A stretch of 64,000 nucleotides of DNA from Puccinellia tenuiflora (lineage: Eukaryota; Streptophyta; Magnoliopsida; Poales; Poaceae), in contig QRDG01000241.1 of the NCBI GenBank assembly GCA_012064385.1, positions 947,530-1,011,529 of the forward strand, read 5' to 3'. The notes beneath the pieces were generated by a model. That model did not search any database. It saw only the letters and a list, made by a program, of their open reading frames with translations, and was not told where the DNA came from. The position numbers and the translations under genes were made by a program. Position 1 is the first letter of the stretch, and each line of letters begins with the position of its first letter. Positions 41,184-52,377 of the stretch are shown here, one piece after another.

Positions 41184-43677
41184 ATGTCTTGGTCGTGGCT
41201 TGATGGGATCCCGGGGAGAGAGAGGCGCCGGCAGCAAAAACAAACCATCTCCTCCTGCTCATGGCCTCATGGGATCACGGAGATAGAGACTAGGAAAAGT
41301 GACGATCCAATTCCGGGGACGGGCTCCGCTTGCATACGACCTGTCGTCGTTACTTCGTCTAGCCGCTCTATGGGCGTGTCGGTTGGTGACGTGGTATTTA
41401 TGGTCTGCGCCGGAGCATTCGTAGCTATGGGCTCCGAGGCATGGGAGTACATCCGGCACCGTAAATACCGTGCGTGCCTGCCTACCTACAGCCGGGACAT
41501 GACGGCGTCGGCCGCCAAGGCTGATCCGGTGATCGGTCGCGACGATGAGATTGACCATATTGTCCGTATTCTCTGCCGTCGTACAAAAAACTGCGCGGCG
41601 CTTGTCGGTGCTGCTGGGGTTGGCAAGACGGCTATCGTCGAGGGCCTCGCCCAGCGCGTCGCCGCTGGTAAGGTCCCTTCCGCGCTACAGGGAGCACGTG
41701 TCGTGGAACTTGACCTCAGTGCCTTGGTGGCTGGGACTGTGTATCGCGGCATGTTCGAGGAGCGCATCAATAACGTTATCAAGGAGGTGGAGGCTGCAGA
41801 CGGCAAGGTGATTTTGTTCATCGACGAGATGCACATGCTTCTTGGTGCCGGAGCATGCGAAGGTGTCCACACTGACGCCGCCAACATGTTGAAGCCGGCA
41901 CTGGCCCGTGGGCGCATCCGTTGTGTTGGCGCCACGACTGACAACGAGTATCGCAGATACATTGAGAAGGATGCTGCGCTCGAACGGCGGTTCCAAAAGG
42001 TAAACATCAGGGAGCCCAGTGTACAGGCTACCATTGCTATCCTGCATGGGCTTAAACCCCGGTACGAACAGCACTATGGCTTGGAAATTCAAGACCTTAC
42101 AATTGATACTGCTGTACACCTTGCTGACCGATATATCTCAGGTGATTAAATTTCAGCTACACTTGTTAATTTCGGGGTAAATTTAATTTTGCTTGTCAGC
42201 CCAAATGCAATTTCATTTGTATAGGTCGTCGGTTTCCTGACAAGGCAATTGATCTGATTGACGAGGCTTGCACCACAATAAATGGAAGAGAAGAACTGAT
42301 AGTTCGCCCGGATCATGTTGCACAGGTAGGCTGGTATGTCATGTCTAACATTTGCCTGTCTTCCATGTTTCAACTAATTGTATTATTTGAAGGTTATGAG
42401 CCGGTTGACTGGAATTCCTTTAAGTACGCTTGACCAAGAGGAGAAGCTCAACTTAATCCACTTGGCGGACAAGTTGAATGCAAGAGTAGTTGGCCAGAAT
42501 GAAGCGGTCAATTTAGTCGCAGAAACAGTGTTGCGCTCCAGAGTTGGCCTTAATCTGCCTGACCAACCAATTGGTTCCTTTCTCTTTCTCGGTTCGACTG
42601 GTGTTGGAAAGACGGAGCTTGCAAAAGCTCTTACGGAGCAACTATTTGATAGCGAGAAAATGCTACTTCGCTTTGATATGTCTGAGTACGTTAGTCCTCA
42701 GTCAGTGTCGCGTCTGATTGGAGCATCCCCCAGGTTTTTTTTTTCATTATATGTCCACCTATTGAACATTATATTATTATCTACCCTTTATCTATAGTTT
42801 TTACTAATATGAATGCATCATATAGCTGTATTGGTTATGAAGATGGTGGACAACTCACAGAGAAAGTCAGGACGTGTCCATATAGTGTTATCCTTTTCGA
42901 TGAGGTGGAGAAAGCACATCCCACGGTGTTGAATATTTTTCTTCAGCTGCTTGATGATGGTGTGTTGACTGACGGTAAAGGACAAAAAGTAGATTTCAAA
43001 AATACAGTCATCATTATGACCTCAAATGTGGGGGCGGAGGTCCTACCAGTAGGAATACGTGGAGACAACACAATGAAAGACGCACGAGACCTTATCATGA
43101 AAAAGGTATGTTAATCACACATAGCCCCCCATAGATTTGAGCAACCGTCTATTGATTTGCTATTATATATACGCTTGTTGGTGCAGGTTCACAAGTGCTT
43201 CAGGCCTGAGCTTCTCAATAGGCTGAGTGAGATTGTAGTATTTGAACCTCTTTCACACCACCAACTGAAGGAGGTCGTGAGTATTCAAATGAAGAGTGTC
43301 GTCGCTAGATTAGCTGGCAAAGGAATCTCTCTAGTTCTAAGTGACGACGTATTGGATGTCATTTTGTCGGAGTCATACAACCCAGTAAGTAACAAGTTAT
43401 AGTACAATTGACCTCACATGTTCAAGTAATTAACCTTTTTTTTTGTATGTTCCGGTAACCAACACTATTATGAGTTTCACAGATGTATGGCGCAAGACCC
43501 ATAAAAAGGTGGATGGAAAAGAATATAATGACAACTATCTCCAAGATGTTGGTCAATGAAGAAGCTGGTGAAGGCTCTACGATCTCTATTGATGCCTTCA
43601 ATGACAAGAAAGGGTTGAAGTACATAGTGGCAAAGCAAAAAAAATGTTGCGGATCACCCAAGCAAGCATCTAGCTAG
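41184..43677 (+). CDS. Hsp101/ClpB-like AAA+ protein lacking N- and M-domains
   Basis: Member of the double-ring AAA+ disaggregase family, which threads aggregated proteins through a hexamer pore using ATP. Exons: 41184-42141, 42225-42325, 42393-42733, 42826-43105, 43187-43384, 43483-43677; about 690 aa, all junctions in frame. Order: residues 1-110 unrelated to the Clp N-domain, with a hydrophobic run around 69-83; NBD1 with Walker A GAAGVGKT (142-149), Walker B VILFIDE (209-215), RRF arginine finger (~268); NBD2 with Walker A GSTGVGKT (420-427), Walker B VILFDE (488-493); C-terminal YGARPIKRWMEK. NBD1 passes to NBD2 through only about 15 residues after NGREE, so the ~130-residue coiled-coil M-domain of Hsp101 is missing. 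Closest in wording to cytosolic Hsp101 rather than ClpC/ClpD. Catalytic residues look intact; disaggregase activity is doubtful. Subcellular place is unknown. Confidence 0.85.
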
Positions 43678-44036
43678 TTGCGAGCAAGGTGCATTTGGTT
43701 TGAGGGTAAAATAGATAGTTGGAGATATCCACATCTACATGGTTCCTTTTTTTTTATATATAGTGAGTTTTAAGTGGACGAGCCAGTTCTTTGTTAGGAT
43801 GAGATGTGGTCTGGGTGATCAAAATTTTGTGTCTCGTTGAAGCAATACATAATGGAGTTTTCATGACGGCCTCTTTGCCATGTGATGATGCGATGGTGAG
43901 ATCATACTTTTACATGTAATTTAATACAATATAAATTGCACAAGTTTTACGGTCACCGCTAAACGACAGCGGATTTTGAACGCGAAGGCGCACGCGTGGC
44001 TAACCGGCCGGCCGGTCACCCCGCACAGGAGCTAGG
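43678..44036. other. 3' flank of the Hsp101-like gene
   Basis: Likely 3' UTR; no other gene seen. Ends at the target duplication of the Mutator-like element. Confidence 0.5.
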
Positions 44037-44329
44037 CTCCTCCTATGAGGGAATCGCATGGTTAGTCACATAACTTATATGAGATGAGCACTTTGGTCAC
44101 AGAACTTTAGAAAAGGAGTGCGGTGGTCACTTAGGACTGTTTTATGAGCAAACTAGTCACAACCAGCACGGCGCCGTTATGTCCTAATGACGTGGCATGA
44201 TTTGGCGGAAAAAACCTCACGTGGAAGCACGGAGAAGCATATTAGGTTACCACAAGGACCTCGGAATAACGAAGTCAAAGGGGAGCAGCAGTTTCTGCGG
44301 CGGCGCTCTACCGGAAACTTATGGAGATG

Positions 44330-44866
44330 AGTCCTCCCGGTGATGTACTTAATTAATTCGAACTAGCGTCTTTGCTACCACCTGCACTGCAGAAGGTAAG
44401 GCCGTGGTACACGGTGGATCGAGGACGCTTTCCGGCCGGTCGTAGTCGTACACACACACACTGCAGCCGAGGCGCACATCAGAATGCATCCGAGCTATCA
44501 CGCACTTGCCTGTGCGTGAGCCTGACAGCCGCATGATAGCCTCTACGTTGCAGGCCCGTGCGCGAGCTTGACGACAACGACTTGCACGACACGAGCGGCA
44601 CCTTGCCAGGGCGCGCACACGCGGTTTTGAGCTCTTAGTCATGCTCGCGACGAAGTTGAAGACGCGAAAGGCTCTGCGCCACGCCGGCGCGCGCGTTGTT
44701 AATTTCGAGCTCCTGGTCATGGTTGTGACGACGTTGAAGACACGCGCGAGAGATTCTGCGCCACGCCGGCGTGCGTGGTTTCGTGCTCCAGGCCACGGAC
44801 ACGACGAAGACAACGGCACACAAGCAGGACAACAACGTGCCGGTGCGGAGTGCGGGTACGATCACT
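44330..44866 (-). other. GC-rich sequence carried in the Mutator-like element
   Basis: Minus-strand stretch continuous (before the CACTA insertion) with 49311-49415, where MTCEVVRVLIQVMEELIDDV could be read. Contains an ~80-bp repeat (TGGCGCAGA...CTTTCGCG / CTCTCGCG). Product not recognised; presumed captured gene fragment. Confidence 0.4.
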
Positions 44867-45179
44867 CACTACGTCACGGTTGAGCTTTCGGGGCACTTCA
44901 AAGTGCCCCTAAAAATCAGTTCACTGCCCCAAATAAGTTTTTGGGGCATTTTTTCAAATGCCCAATATACTGGTGCCTCTAAATAATTTTGGGGCAGTTC
45001 TTTAAAATGCCCCCAAAACTTACCATTTAGAGGCATTTGGCCAAGTGCCCCGAAAAGTTTTAAGGCACTTTGCCAAAGTGCCCTGAAAAGTTTTAAGGGC
45101 ACTTTGACAAAGTGCCCCTAAAAGTTTTAAAGGCACTTTGCCAAAATGCCCCGAATGTTTTTAGGGGCAATTTCAAAAT

Positions 45180-48100
45180 TCTCCAAATATACACACAATT
45201 CAACCTAATCATCCAAATATTACACACAATTCACATTTCATAAGATCCAGATCACAAACAAATGTTCATCCAATTCACAATTCAGAAGATCCAATTCATA
45301 ATTCCAGTACAAACATGCAGTACACCAAGCAATGATAGAAGCTACATAAATCAGTTAATTTACATCTGCTGGCTCGCTGTAACAATCAGAGGACCTGTAA
45401 TAATTCTAAAATCACATAACCGAAGCAGATGGCTAGTTAACATTTGTGAGTGCAAAAGGCAGTATAAAAACTACTTGCTCGTAGACGATTCCAAATGGCT
45501 AATGCTGTTGTAAATCTCTATCCAACTCCCCATGTTTTGAACCTGTCAATCTTTCATCACAATGAACACAAATATTCAGCATATTATTTACTACAGAAGT
45601 AGGAATTGCTCTGAACAGAGATAATCAAGTAAAGAATCCTAGTTTATGTTTTAAACACGGAAGAAAGTTCCAACTCATGAGGGAACTGAAGTACTGAACT
45701 CACTCATGAGGGAACATAGAGGGAACATAGATAATCAAGTAAAGAATCCTAGTTTATGAATTCACATGGCACCAGTAATGATTCCGGAGCTCATCCCCAA
45801 ATTAATCAGAACTATAAATACAGATAGTGTCTTGCAACTTTATTCACCTTCGGCTAGCAGTGGATCGATCAGTTTGTTGTAATATCAAGATAGATCATGA
45901 TATTATGCTGTCAAAATAGTTCAAACAATTTGCGCGTTTATTTCTACTGAACGAAGTATCCTTTATCGATTATGAATCATGTTGCAAAGTCATGTAACAG
46001 CAAACACTTGCCTTTTGAACTTACTATTTTAATTTGCAACACAAGGCGGAATATAGAGCCAAATAAAGGCAGGTAAATGTAAAGAGATGAAATCATAAAA
46101 GAGCATAAGAGCATAAGGCTGGAGTAAATGTTTCCAGAGTGTAGCAATGTCCTGATTTGAACTTGTATTCCTGCTCCACTAATTTGGCCACAAAAGACAA
46201 AATAATTGTCATGATCTAATATTTCTTACAATGTCCCCATGCCTCCAAAATGCTACTCATAGTGAGCCTACTCATAGTGAGCTAAAGCAAGAAAACGGTG
46301 GATCTCTCTTACCAGAACAACTTGACCATCTCAGCTTGTCCATCTCGTCAATCTCACAGGTAGCAATGGATTTTCAGTAGTGACCCAATATCTGCATGTT
46401 CAAAAGAGTCACTGCAGTAAATGGGCACCACAATTTCAATACAAGAAAAGAACGCTTAATAAAAATGATGTTCTATGAGAACAATCAGAAACTAGAAAGC
46501 ATCCTTATTTTGCATAAATATTGTTTTCTAAAGGATGTTATCATGATATCCTAGAACAGAATTCATGTACTGTTATTCTGGAGCTTTCCGTGTAGTGGAT
46601 TAACCTTATCTAAGTTGAACCTGCATATATTCTTGTTTTCAAGCACAATTGTTCTTGAACTGGGGCTGCTGAGTAACTCAGAAGCAAGCAAATAAGGAGA
46701 ACGAGTACTGAGTAGCAAATCTAAGAAAGGTTAGTATAGTGCAAGTGTCTGCAATGCCTTCAGAGGTGACAAATTAAGAGCGACAAATGTACCATGCATT
46801 GGAAATGAAAACCTGCCCCTGCATCTTGCAATTTTCTGATGCAATACTGCAATCAGTGTATCTCACAAAACCATAACCAAGACTTGCCAATTTCAAAGCA
46901 ATTCTGTCAAAGTTCTCTCTTTTAACTGAAACTCCAATATCAAAGTTTTCACAGAAGAGGGAACTACAAATGTGCACTGCCTGACAAGTGTGTAGCACAC
47001 AAGGGACCTCACTCCATTCAAGCATGCATACCCCATTTTCTCACAATGTTGACACCAAATAAATATACATGATGCAAAACAAAGAGATGCATGTCTCAGT
47101 CAGGTGAGTGTGATCACCTGAAAAGGCTCATGAGCTAGGCTTTGACTTCCTCAGATTTCACGTCATTGCTCAATGTGCCTGGATGTGCCTTCATGAGCTG
47201 CTCCATGTGCCTTCATAAACAAATTCAGAGCAACAAAGTTCAGTGTTAACTCAATAGTAGCATTGCTCCCCATAAAAAAATCCTAGTATCACGAATCAGC
47301 AATCCAGTATCAGGAATCAGGAATCCAACAATGTTACTTACTGTATGTAAATATCCTAACCATATACCAGTATCAGAATCTAGCACCAATAATCAATTTA
47401 GCACAAGCATTGCTGAAATGCTACTCACTACATGCAAGAATCTAAATATGCAAAAATCCTCACAATATAATAGTATGAGGAATCCATCACCAACATCAAT
47501 GTTAGCAAAAGCATTGCTGCTCACTTACATGCAAGAATCTAAGAAATATATGAATAAAATTGAATTTACAAAATAAAACGTAATGTTAGTTGACTCAATA
47601 ATGCCAGGAACCCAATATGTAATCATACCAAATAACATTCAATAGGTTTTTACTGATACGAACATATAAATAGGATCTGCTCTAAACTAGTGTCTGAGAC
47701 AGTGCGACAAAGTACGCAAGCTTGCACATGTTACCATTTGCAGACCTTTGTTATACAGTTGTTTTCTAATGCATCTAGTTGTAAGACAGCATAAGTGTAC
47801 CAATACGCCAAGCTGAGATACAATATGCATCTAATTGTCAGACAGCATAAGTCTACAACTTTAAGTGATATACAATTATTCAGAAACATTGAACAAGAAG
47901 GCTATACTTGGAGAAACATGCCTGATTGACAGTAGAAAAAAAGTACCTTGTGTATTTTACTTAGTACTACAATACCTGTAACGGTCTTGAGTGTGTCTAC
48001 ATGAACAAACCTCGGCTTTGGTTTGACTGCACAAAGAAGGGTGAACAGAATTGCATGCGTATAATTTTATTAGCAACATCTAAGTTACTTATAATGAGGA

Positions 48101-48237
48101 TATCATGTCACTGCTATGTAATCAAGCAAGGGCACAGCAACAGTTGTGGTAAACATATCAAAGTCTCGGGTAGACAATAGCACAAACACCTGGTGAGCAA
48201 CCAGTTATCCCTATGTCACAGTTCAATCAAACAAGAA
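45180..48237. other. Interior of the CACTA element, no recognised gene
   Basis: AT-rich, probably intron-like and 3' sequence of the captured gene at 48238-48738 (minus strand). A minus-strand open stretch at 46774-47025 has no recognised domain. Confidence 0.35.
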
Positions 48238-48738
48238 TTATGGATACATGGAGAGGAGGATGTGCGCCTCACCTGCGCGGCGGCGGCGAGGTGAAGACGG
48301 CGAGGTTGCGGAGGGGCTCGAGGTAGAAGCTCGTGCTCGATGCGGCACAGCTGGTCGACGAGGGGAAGCAGCCGGAGGCGCGGGAGCCAGGGAGCCGCGC
48401 GGGGTCCAAGGTGAGGCCGAGGCGACGCGGTCGAGCAGGGGCTCGAAGAGGGATTCGCTCATGCCGATGAAGAGCATCCGGAGGCGTTGGTGCATCGGAG
48501 CCGCGCTAGCTACCCAAGCCATGGCGGCTAGGGTTAGCCTCGGAGTTGCGTGCAGGCACGGAGGAACGAATCGACGGCGGGGAATCGGTGGAGGGGGTCG
48601 AGGCGGAGCGGAACCAGCTGGCGGCAGCGCCGGATCTGGCAATCGCCGGCCAGAGGGGCAGGTGGCGACGGCGGCGGCGATTGATGCTGGGAGCGAGAGA
48701 GAGACGAGAAAGGGGATCAAGAGCGACATGTGTCTCAC
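48238..48738 (-). CDS. Hypothetical first exon of a captured gene
   Basis: GC-rich minus-strand frame in AT-rich surroundings. It includes MHQRLRMLFIGMSESLFEPL, which looks like real protein sequence, possibly from an internal ATG at about 48522 (MAWVASAAPMHQ). Upstream at 48830-48895 are GGCCCAA/TAGGCCCAAT elements like host site II promoter motifs. I do not recognise the family. Best read as a promoter-plus-exon fragment picked up by the CACTA element. Confidence 0.35.
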   Translation of the reverse strand: MRHMSLLIPFLVSLSLPASIAAAVATCPSGRRLPDPALPPAGSAPPRPPPPIPRRRFVPPCLHATPRLTLAAMAWVASAAPMHQRLRMLFIGMSESLFEPLLDRVASASPWTPRGSLAPAPPAASPRRPAVPHRARASTSSPSATSPSSPRRRRAGEAHILLSMYP

Positions 48739-49639
48739 GTCTGGTGCGTGCGTGCTAGTTTTTTTTGTTTTTGTTTTTGAGAATCCGTCCGTGCGTGCGT
48801 GGTAAGCACGCGTGAGTGTGTACCCTATGCAGATGGGCTTGGCCCAACTAGTTTAGGCCAGTGTCTGCGTAATGTGTTATTAGGCCCAATTAATTGCAGG
48901 TTATTTTCCCCCCTTTTTTTCTGTTTTCGATTCGATTTCCGATATACGCTCCGCTAGATGTTCTAGAGTGGCGTTGTTAATTGTCCGATTTAAGTTAAAT
49001 AAACTTTCATTGGATCTGCCACTTTTTTAATTAGTGGCGATTATTTGTCCGTCACTTTGATTTTGTGCCCCGAAAGTTATAACTTTTGGGGGCACTTTGA
49101 TTTTGTGCCCCGAAAAGGTATGACTTTTAGGGGCAATTTGATTTTGTGCCCCGTAAGCTATTACTTTTAGGGCACTTCGATTAAAATGCCCCCAAAGATC
49201 ATAACTATAAGGGCACTTAGTCAATATGCCCTTAATTGTAAGCTTTTAGGGCACTTCGAAAAAATGCCCCTAGCAAAGTGCCCCGGTAGCCTTGCCGTGA
49301 CGTAGTGACTCCAGTCCTCCATGCGTTGATGGCCTCCCTGGCGCTCGGCCACGTCGACGTCGTCGATCAGCTCCTCCATCACCTGGATTAGAACACGAAC
49401 AACCTCACATGTCACAGCTCTTGGACTGGAGTGCTTAGGATAAAACGGTCAAAGGGCCAGCAAGCTAGTCAACGTGCCACGTCACCAGTCCATAACGGCC
49501 CCGTGCCGGTTGTGACCAGTTTGCTCATAAAACTGATTTGAAGGACCAGCGCACTCTTTTTTTGAAGTTCTGTGACTAAAGTGCTTATCTCGGTTAAGTT
49601 GCATGTGCGACTAACCATGCGATTCCCTCCTCCTCCTAT

Positions 49640-49870
49640 TGCCACTAAGAGTATATACCCTTTCTTTAAAACGCCGGCCGGGTATACATCTTCATACAAA
49701 AATCCAGTATACTCCTTCGAAATAGTATATGCTCACTCTGGAAAAATCGGTATATACTCCTTAGAAAAAATCCAGTATATAGTTCTTCAGAAAAAAGTAT
49801 ATACTACTTAGAAAAATCAGTATATACTCATAAGAAAAGTGGTATATATGGTATATAACTTAGCTTCTTG
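49640..49870. repeat. Degenerate ~25-30-bp repeats (AGTATATACT...CTTAGAAAAATC)
   Basis: Repeated CAGTATATACT and TTAGAAAAA units, about eight copies with drift. AT-rich, non-coding. Confidence 0.6.
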
Positions 49871-50058
49871 GTTAAGAACTCTCTTAATTGAAGTAGTACA
49901 TACGCCTTTAGGAAATTGTTTCGTACATATTTCTTTAGAAAGTACTCCCTCCGGTTCTTTTTAGTCTGCGCATAAGGTTCAGCCCGTATACCAAGGAGGG
50001 GATTTTTCTGTAGAAATTGGAAAGTTTTGCCCCTTGTTTGTTACGGTGGAGATTCTAA

Positions 50059-52030
50059 GGCTGGCGGGAGCGCGGGCGGTATCGCCCGCCGCGGGGCGAG
50101 AGGGAGGCGGTAGCGAGGCGGGACGGTAGCCGCGGGCGACGGATCCGTCGCCCGGCGGGAGCGGGCGGTACCGCCCCGCTCTCGCCCGCGTTGGCGGCGG
50201 TAGCGCGGCGAGAGGGAGGCGAGAGCGGGGCGAGGCGCTGGCGCGGCGGGGCGATAGCGAGGCAGAGGCGGTAGCCGCAACGGCTAGCTGACGTGGCGAG
50301 CTGTGATTCGTCCACGTCAGCTAGCCGTTTGAAGTATCCGTTGCAGCCTCCAAAAATTCGAAAAAAATGTCAAAAAATTCCAAATTTCATCCCCAACCCC
50401 CTATAAATACCCCCACCTGGTTTCACTCATTCCACACCCCACTTCATCTCCTCCACTCTCCATTTCCACTCCTCTCGACGCCATGTCTTCGTCCAGCAGC
50501 AATTCGAGCGAAGGAATGGAGGGTGATATGATCGATGCATTCGAGGCGGAGTATGAGGAGGCGATGCTCAACCTCGAGGCGGAGTCAAGCCGGACGCGAC
50601 GCCATCGAGAGTACATCAGGCGTGATCGTCTGGGTGCCCACGATCGGCTGTACGAGGACTACTTCGCCAACAACTGTATTTATCCTCCGAACTTCTTTCG
50701 GCGAAGGTATCGGATGAGGCGACACCTTTTTCTACGCATTGTGGATAGATTGGGTGTATACTGTCCATATTTCACCCAAAGAGTTGATGCTCTCAACCGT
50801 CCTGGTTTTTCTCCCCTACAAAAGTATACTGCGGCTTTGCGCTTATTAGCTTATGGAGCCGCTGCAGATACGATAGATGAGTGGGTTAAGCTAGCTAGAC
50901 AAACTTCATCAGAATGTCTAGAGAGATTCTGTGAAGGCATCATTCACTGTTACGGGGATGAGTTTTGCCGTCGACCAAATTTCGCGGATACTCAGCGTCT
51001 ACTAGCGAAAGCCGAGGAGCGTGGCTTTCCGGGCATGATAGGGAGCATCGATTGCATGCATTGGCAGTGGTGGAACTGCCCAGTTGCGCATTCCGGTCAA
51101 TTCACAAGGGGAGACATCAAACACCCTACCATAATCTTAGAAGCCGTTGCGTCGTATGATCGTTGGATCTGGCATGCCTTTTTTGGAGTGGCCGGGTCCA
51201 ACAACCACATCAATGTACTCAATCAGTCGCCGTTGTTCACTGATGTGCTTAGGGGAGAAGCACCCATAGTGAACTTCACAGTGAATGGACACGAGTATAA
51301 CAGGAGTTACTACCTTGCCGACGGCATCTACCCCTCCTGGCCGGTGTTCATGAAAGGTGTTACTCTTCCACAAAGTGAAAAGCATCGGCTATTCACTACT
51401 GCTCAATCAGCTTGGCGCAAAGATGTCGAGTGTACCTTTGGAGTGCTCAAGTCTAGGTTCAACATTATAGCAGTTCCCGGGCGCTCCTACTCGAAGCGTA
51501 CTCTTGGGTTGATCATGCGTGCATGTGTCATTCTACACAACATGATCATCGACGATGAGCGTGGTACCAATTTGGACGACATCTATGAGACAGTTGATTC
51601 CAATGTTGGCCCGGCGATACACAACAATGCATCACCAAGCCTAACAGCCAGGATTCAGATGGACACCGAAATGAGGGACTCACCGATGTATACACAGCTC
51701 CAGCAAGATTTGATTGAGCATGTGTGGGAAAATAGTAATACCTAGATTATGTAATTTTTCAATTTTTTATGTAATTTTTTTATTTATATGTAATTTTTTA
51801 ATTTATAATGTAATCGGTAACATTTTTAGTTGAATAAAATATTTTTCTTGCATTATTTTGAATGTCTAAACAAAAGCGAGTGAAATAACTTAATCTGAAA
51901 AGGAAATGCTGATGTGGAGGAGAGAGAAGTGAGAGCTCGCACTACAGCCCGTGCATTGGCACCGTGGGGTGAGAGTGGGGGTAAAAGCTGACGTGCCATC
52001 GCTATCACGGACGATGCACTGGCACCGGCC
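50059..52030 (+). mobile_element. PIF/Harbinger element with intact transposase, TSD TAA
   Basis: 1,972 bp. Left GGCTGGCGGGAGCGCG and inverse right GGCCGGTGCCAGTGCATC form an imperfect TIR; TAA at 50056-50058 and 52031-52033. The 5' 220 bp is extremely GC-rich with GGCGGTAGCG/GCCCGC repeats, followed by a 20-bp-arm palindrome at 50281-50329 (ACGGCTAGCTGACGTGG and inverse). One gene only. Confidence 0.9.
50483..51745 (+). CDS. PIF/Harbinger transposase (DDE_Tnp_4 family)
   Basis: Nuclease that cuts and joins transposon ends. Single uninterrupted 420-residue frame from ATG 50483 to TAG 51745. N-terminal region with RRHLFLRIVDRL; the DDE catalytic triad is D190 (GSIDCMHWQW), D280 (YYLADGIYPSW) and E316 (KDVECTFGVLKSRF). 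The C-terminal VILHNMIIDDE motif is typical of Pong/PIF nucleases. Length fits the family. TATA box CTATAAATA at 50401-50409 and a short leader before the ATG. Autonomous Pong-type elements also need a Myb/SANT-like ORF1, which is absent between these termini, so movement would depend on a partner. No stop or frameshift: unusually well preserved for this window. Confidence 0.95.
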   Translation: MSSSSSNSSEGMEGDMIDAFEAEYEEAMLNLEAESSRTRRHREYIRRDRLGAHDRLYEDYFANNCIYPPNFFRRRYRMRRHLFLRIVDRLGVYCPYFTQRVDALNRPGFSPLQKYTAALRLLAYGAAADTIDEWVKLARQTSSECLERFCEGIIHCYGDEFCRRPNFADTQRLLAKAEERGFPGMIGSIDCMHWQWWNCPVAHSGQFTRGDIKHPTIILEAVASYDRWIWHAFFGVAGSNNHINVLNQSPLFTDVLRGEAPIVNFTVNGHEYNRSYYLADGIYPSWPVFMKGVTLPQSEKHRLFTTAQSAWRKDVECTFGVLKSRFNIIAVPGRSYSKRTLGLIMRACVILHNMIIDDERGTNLDDIYETVDSNVGPAIHNNASPSLTARIQMDTEMRDSPMYTQLQQDLIEHVWENSNT

Positions 52031-52370
52031 TAAGGATTTATTTAATGCATACAAACGATTGGTCCTGCTCTTCCGACGCCTCAAATATCGCGCCCACGTA
52101 CTCCTCTCCCTGGCTCTCTGCATGCTGCATGCGTATCTCTCCCTCCCCATGCATGCATGCTTATCTCTCCCTCCACCGCTGTATGCGCACATTAGGAACA
52201 ATAACATCAATAGTTTTCCAGCTCAAATTTTCAATTCCCTCCTAACAATCTGAATTAAAGTAAAAATTGCGCCCAAATTTTCAGTTCCCTCCTAAACAGA
52301 CCTGCCCGCCATATTTTCCAGCTCAAAGTTTACTTACCGCCATGAAACTTTCGAACTCAATATTCATGTC

Positions 52371-52377
52371 TATAAAA
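52371..52377 (+). promoter_or_regulatory. TATA box of the Mariner-like gene
   Basis: TATAAAA 85 bp before the ATG at 52456. Confidence 0.55.

Larger units (their letters stand above)
44867..49307. mobile_element. Non-autonomous CACTA element, TSD ACT
   Basis: 4,441 bp. TIR CACTACGTCACGG at both ends; ACT at 44864-44866 and 49308-49310. Subterminal regions (44885-45175 and 49060-49290) are arrays of GGGGCACTTTG/CAAAGTGCCCC motifs in inverted arrangement. No TNPD-like transposase inside; instead a GC-rich exon-like block at 48238-48738 and AT-rich DNA between 45180 and 48000. Confidence 0.93.
44047..49629. mobile_element. Mutator-like element with ~150-bp TIRs
   Basis: The left end GAGGGAATCGCATGGTTAGT, followed by GCACTTTGGTCACAGAACTT and GTTTTATGAGCAAACT(A/G)GTCACAACC, is mirrored on the minus strand from 49629 for about 150 bp. 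CTCCTCCTAT occurs at 44037-44046 and 49630-49639, a 9-10-bp duplication typical of Mutator. Interior without the CACTA insertion is about 1.1 kb and holds GC-rich host-like DNA (44330-44866, 49311-49415) but no transposase, so it is a non-autonomous Pack-MULE candidate. Confidence 0.88.
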
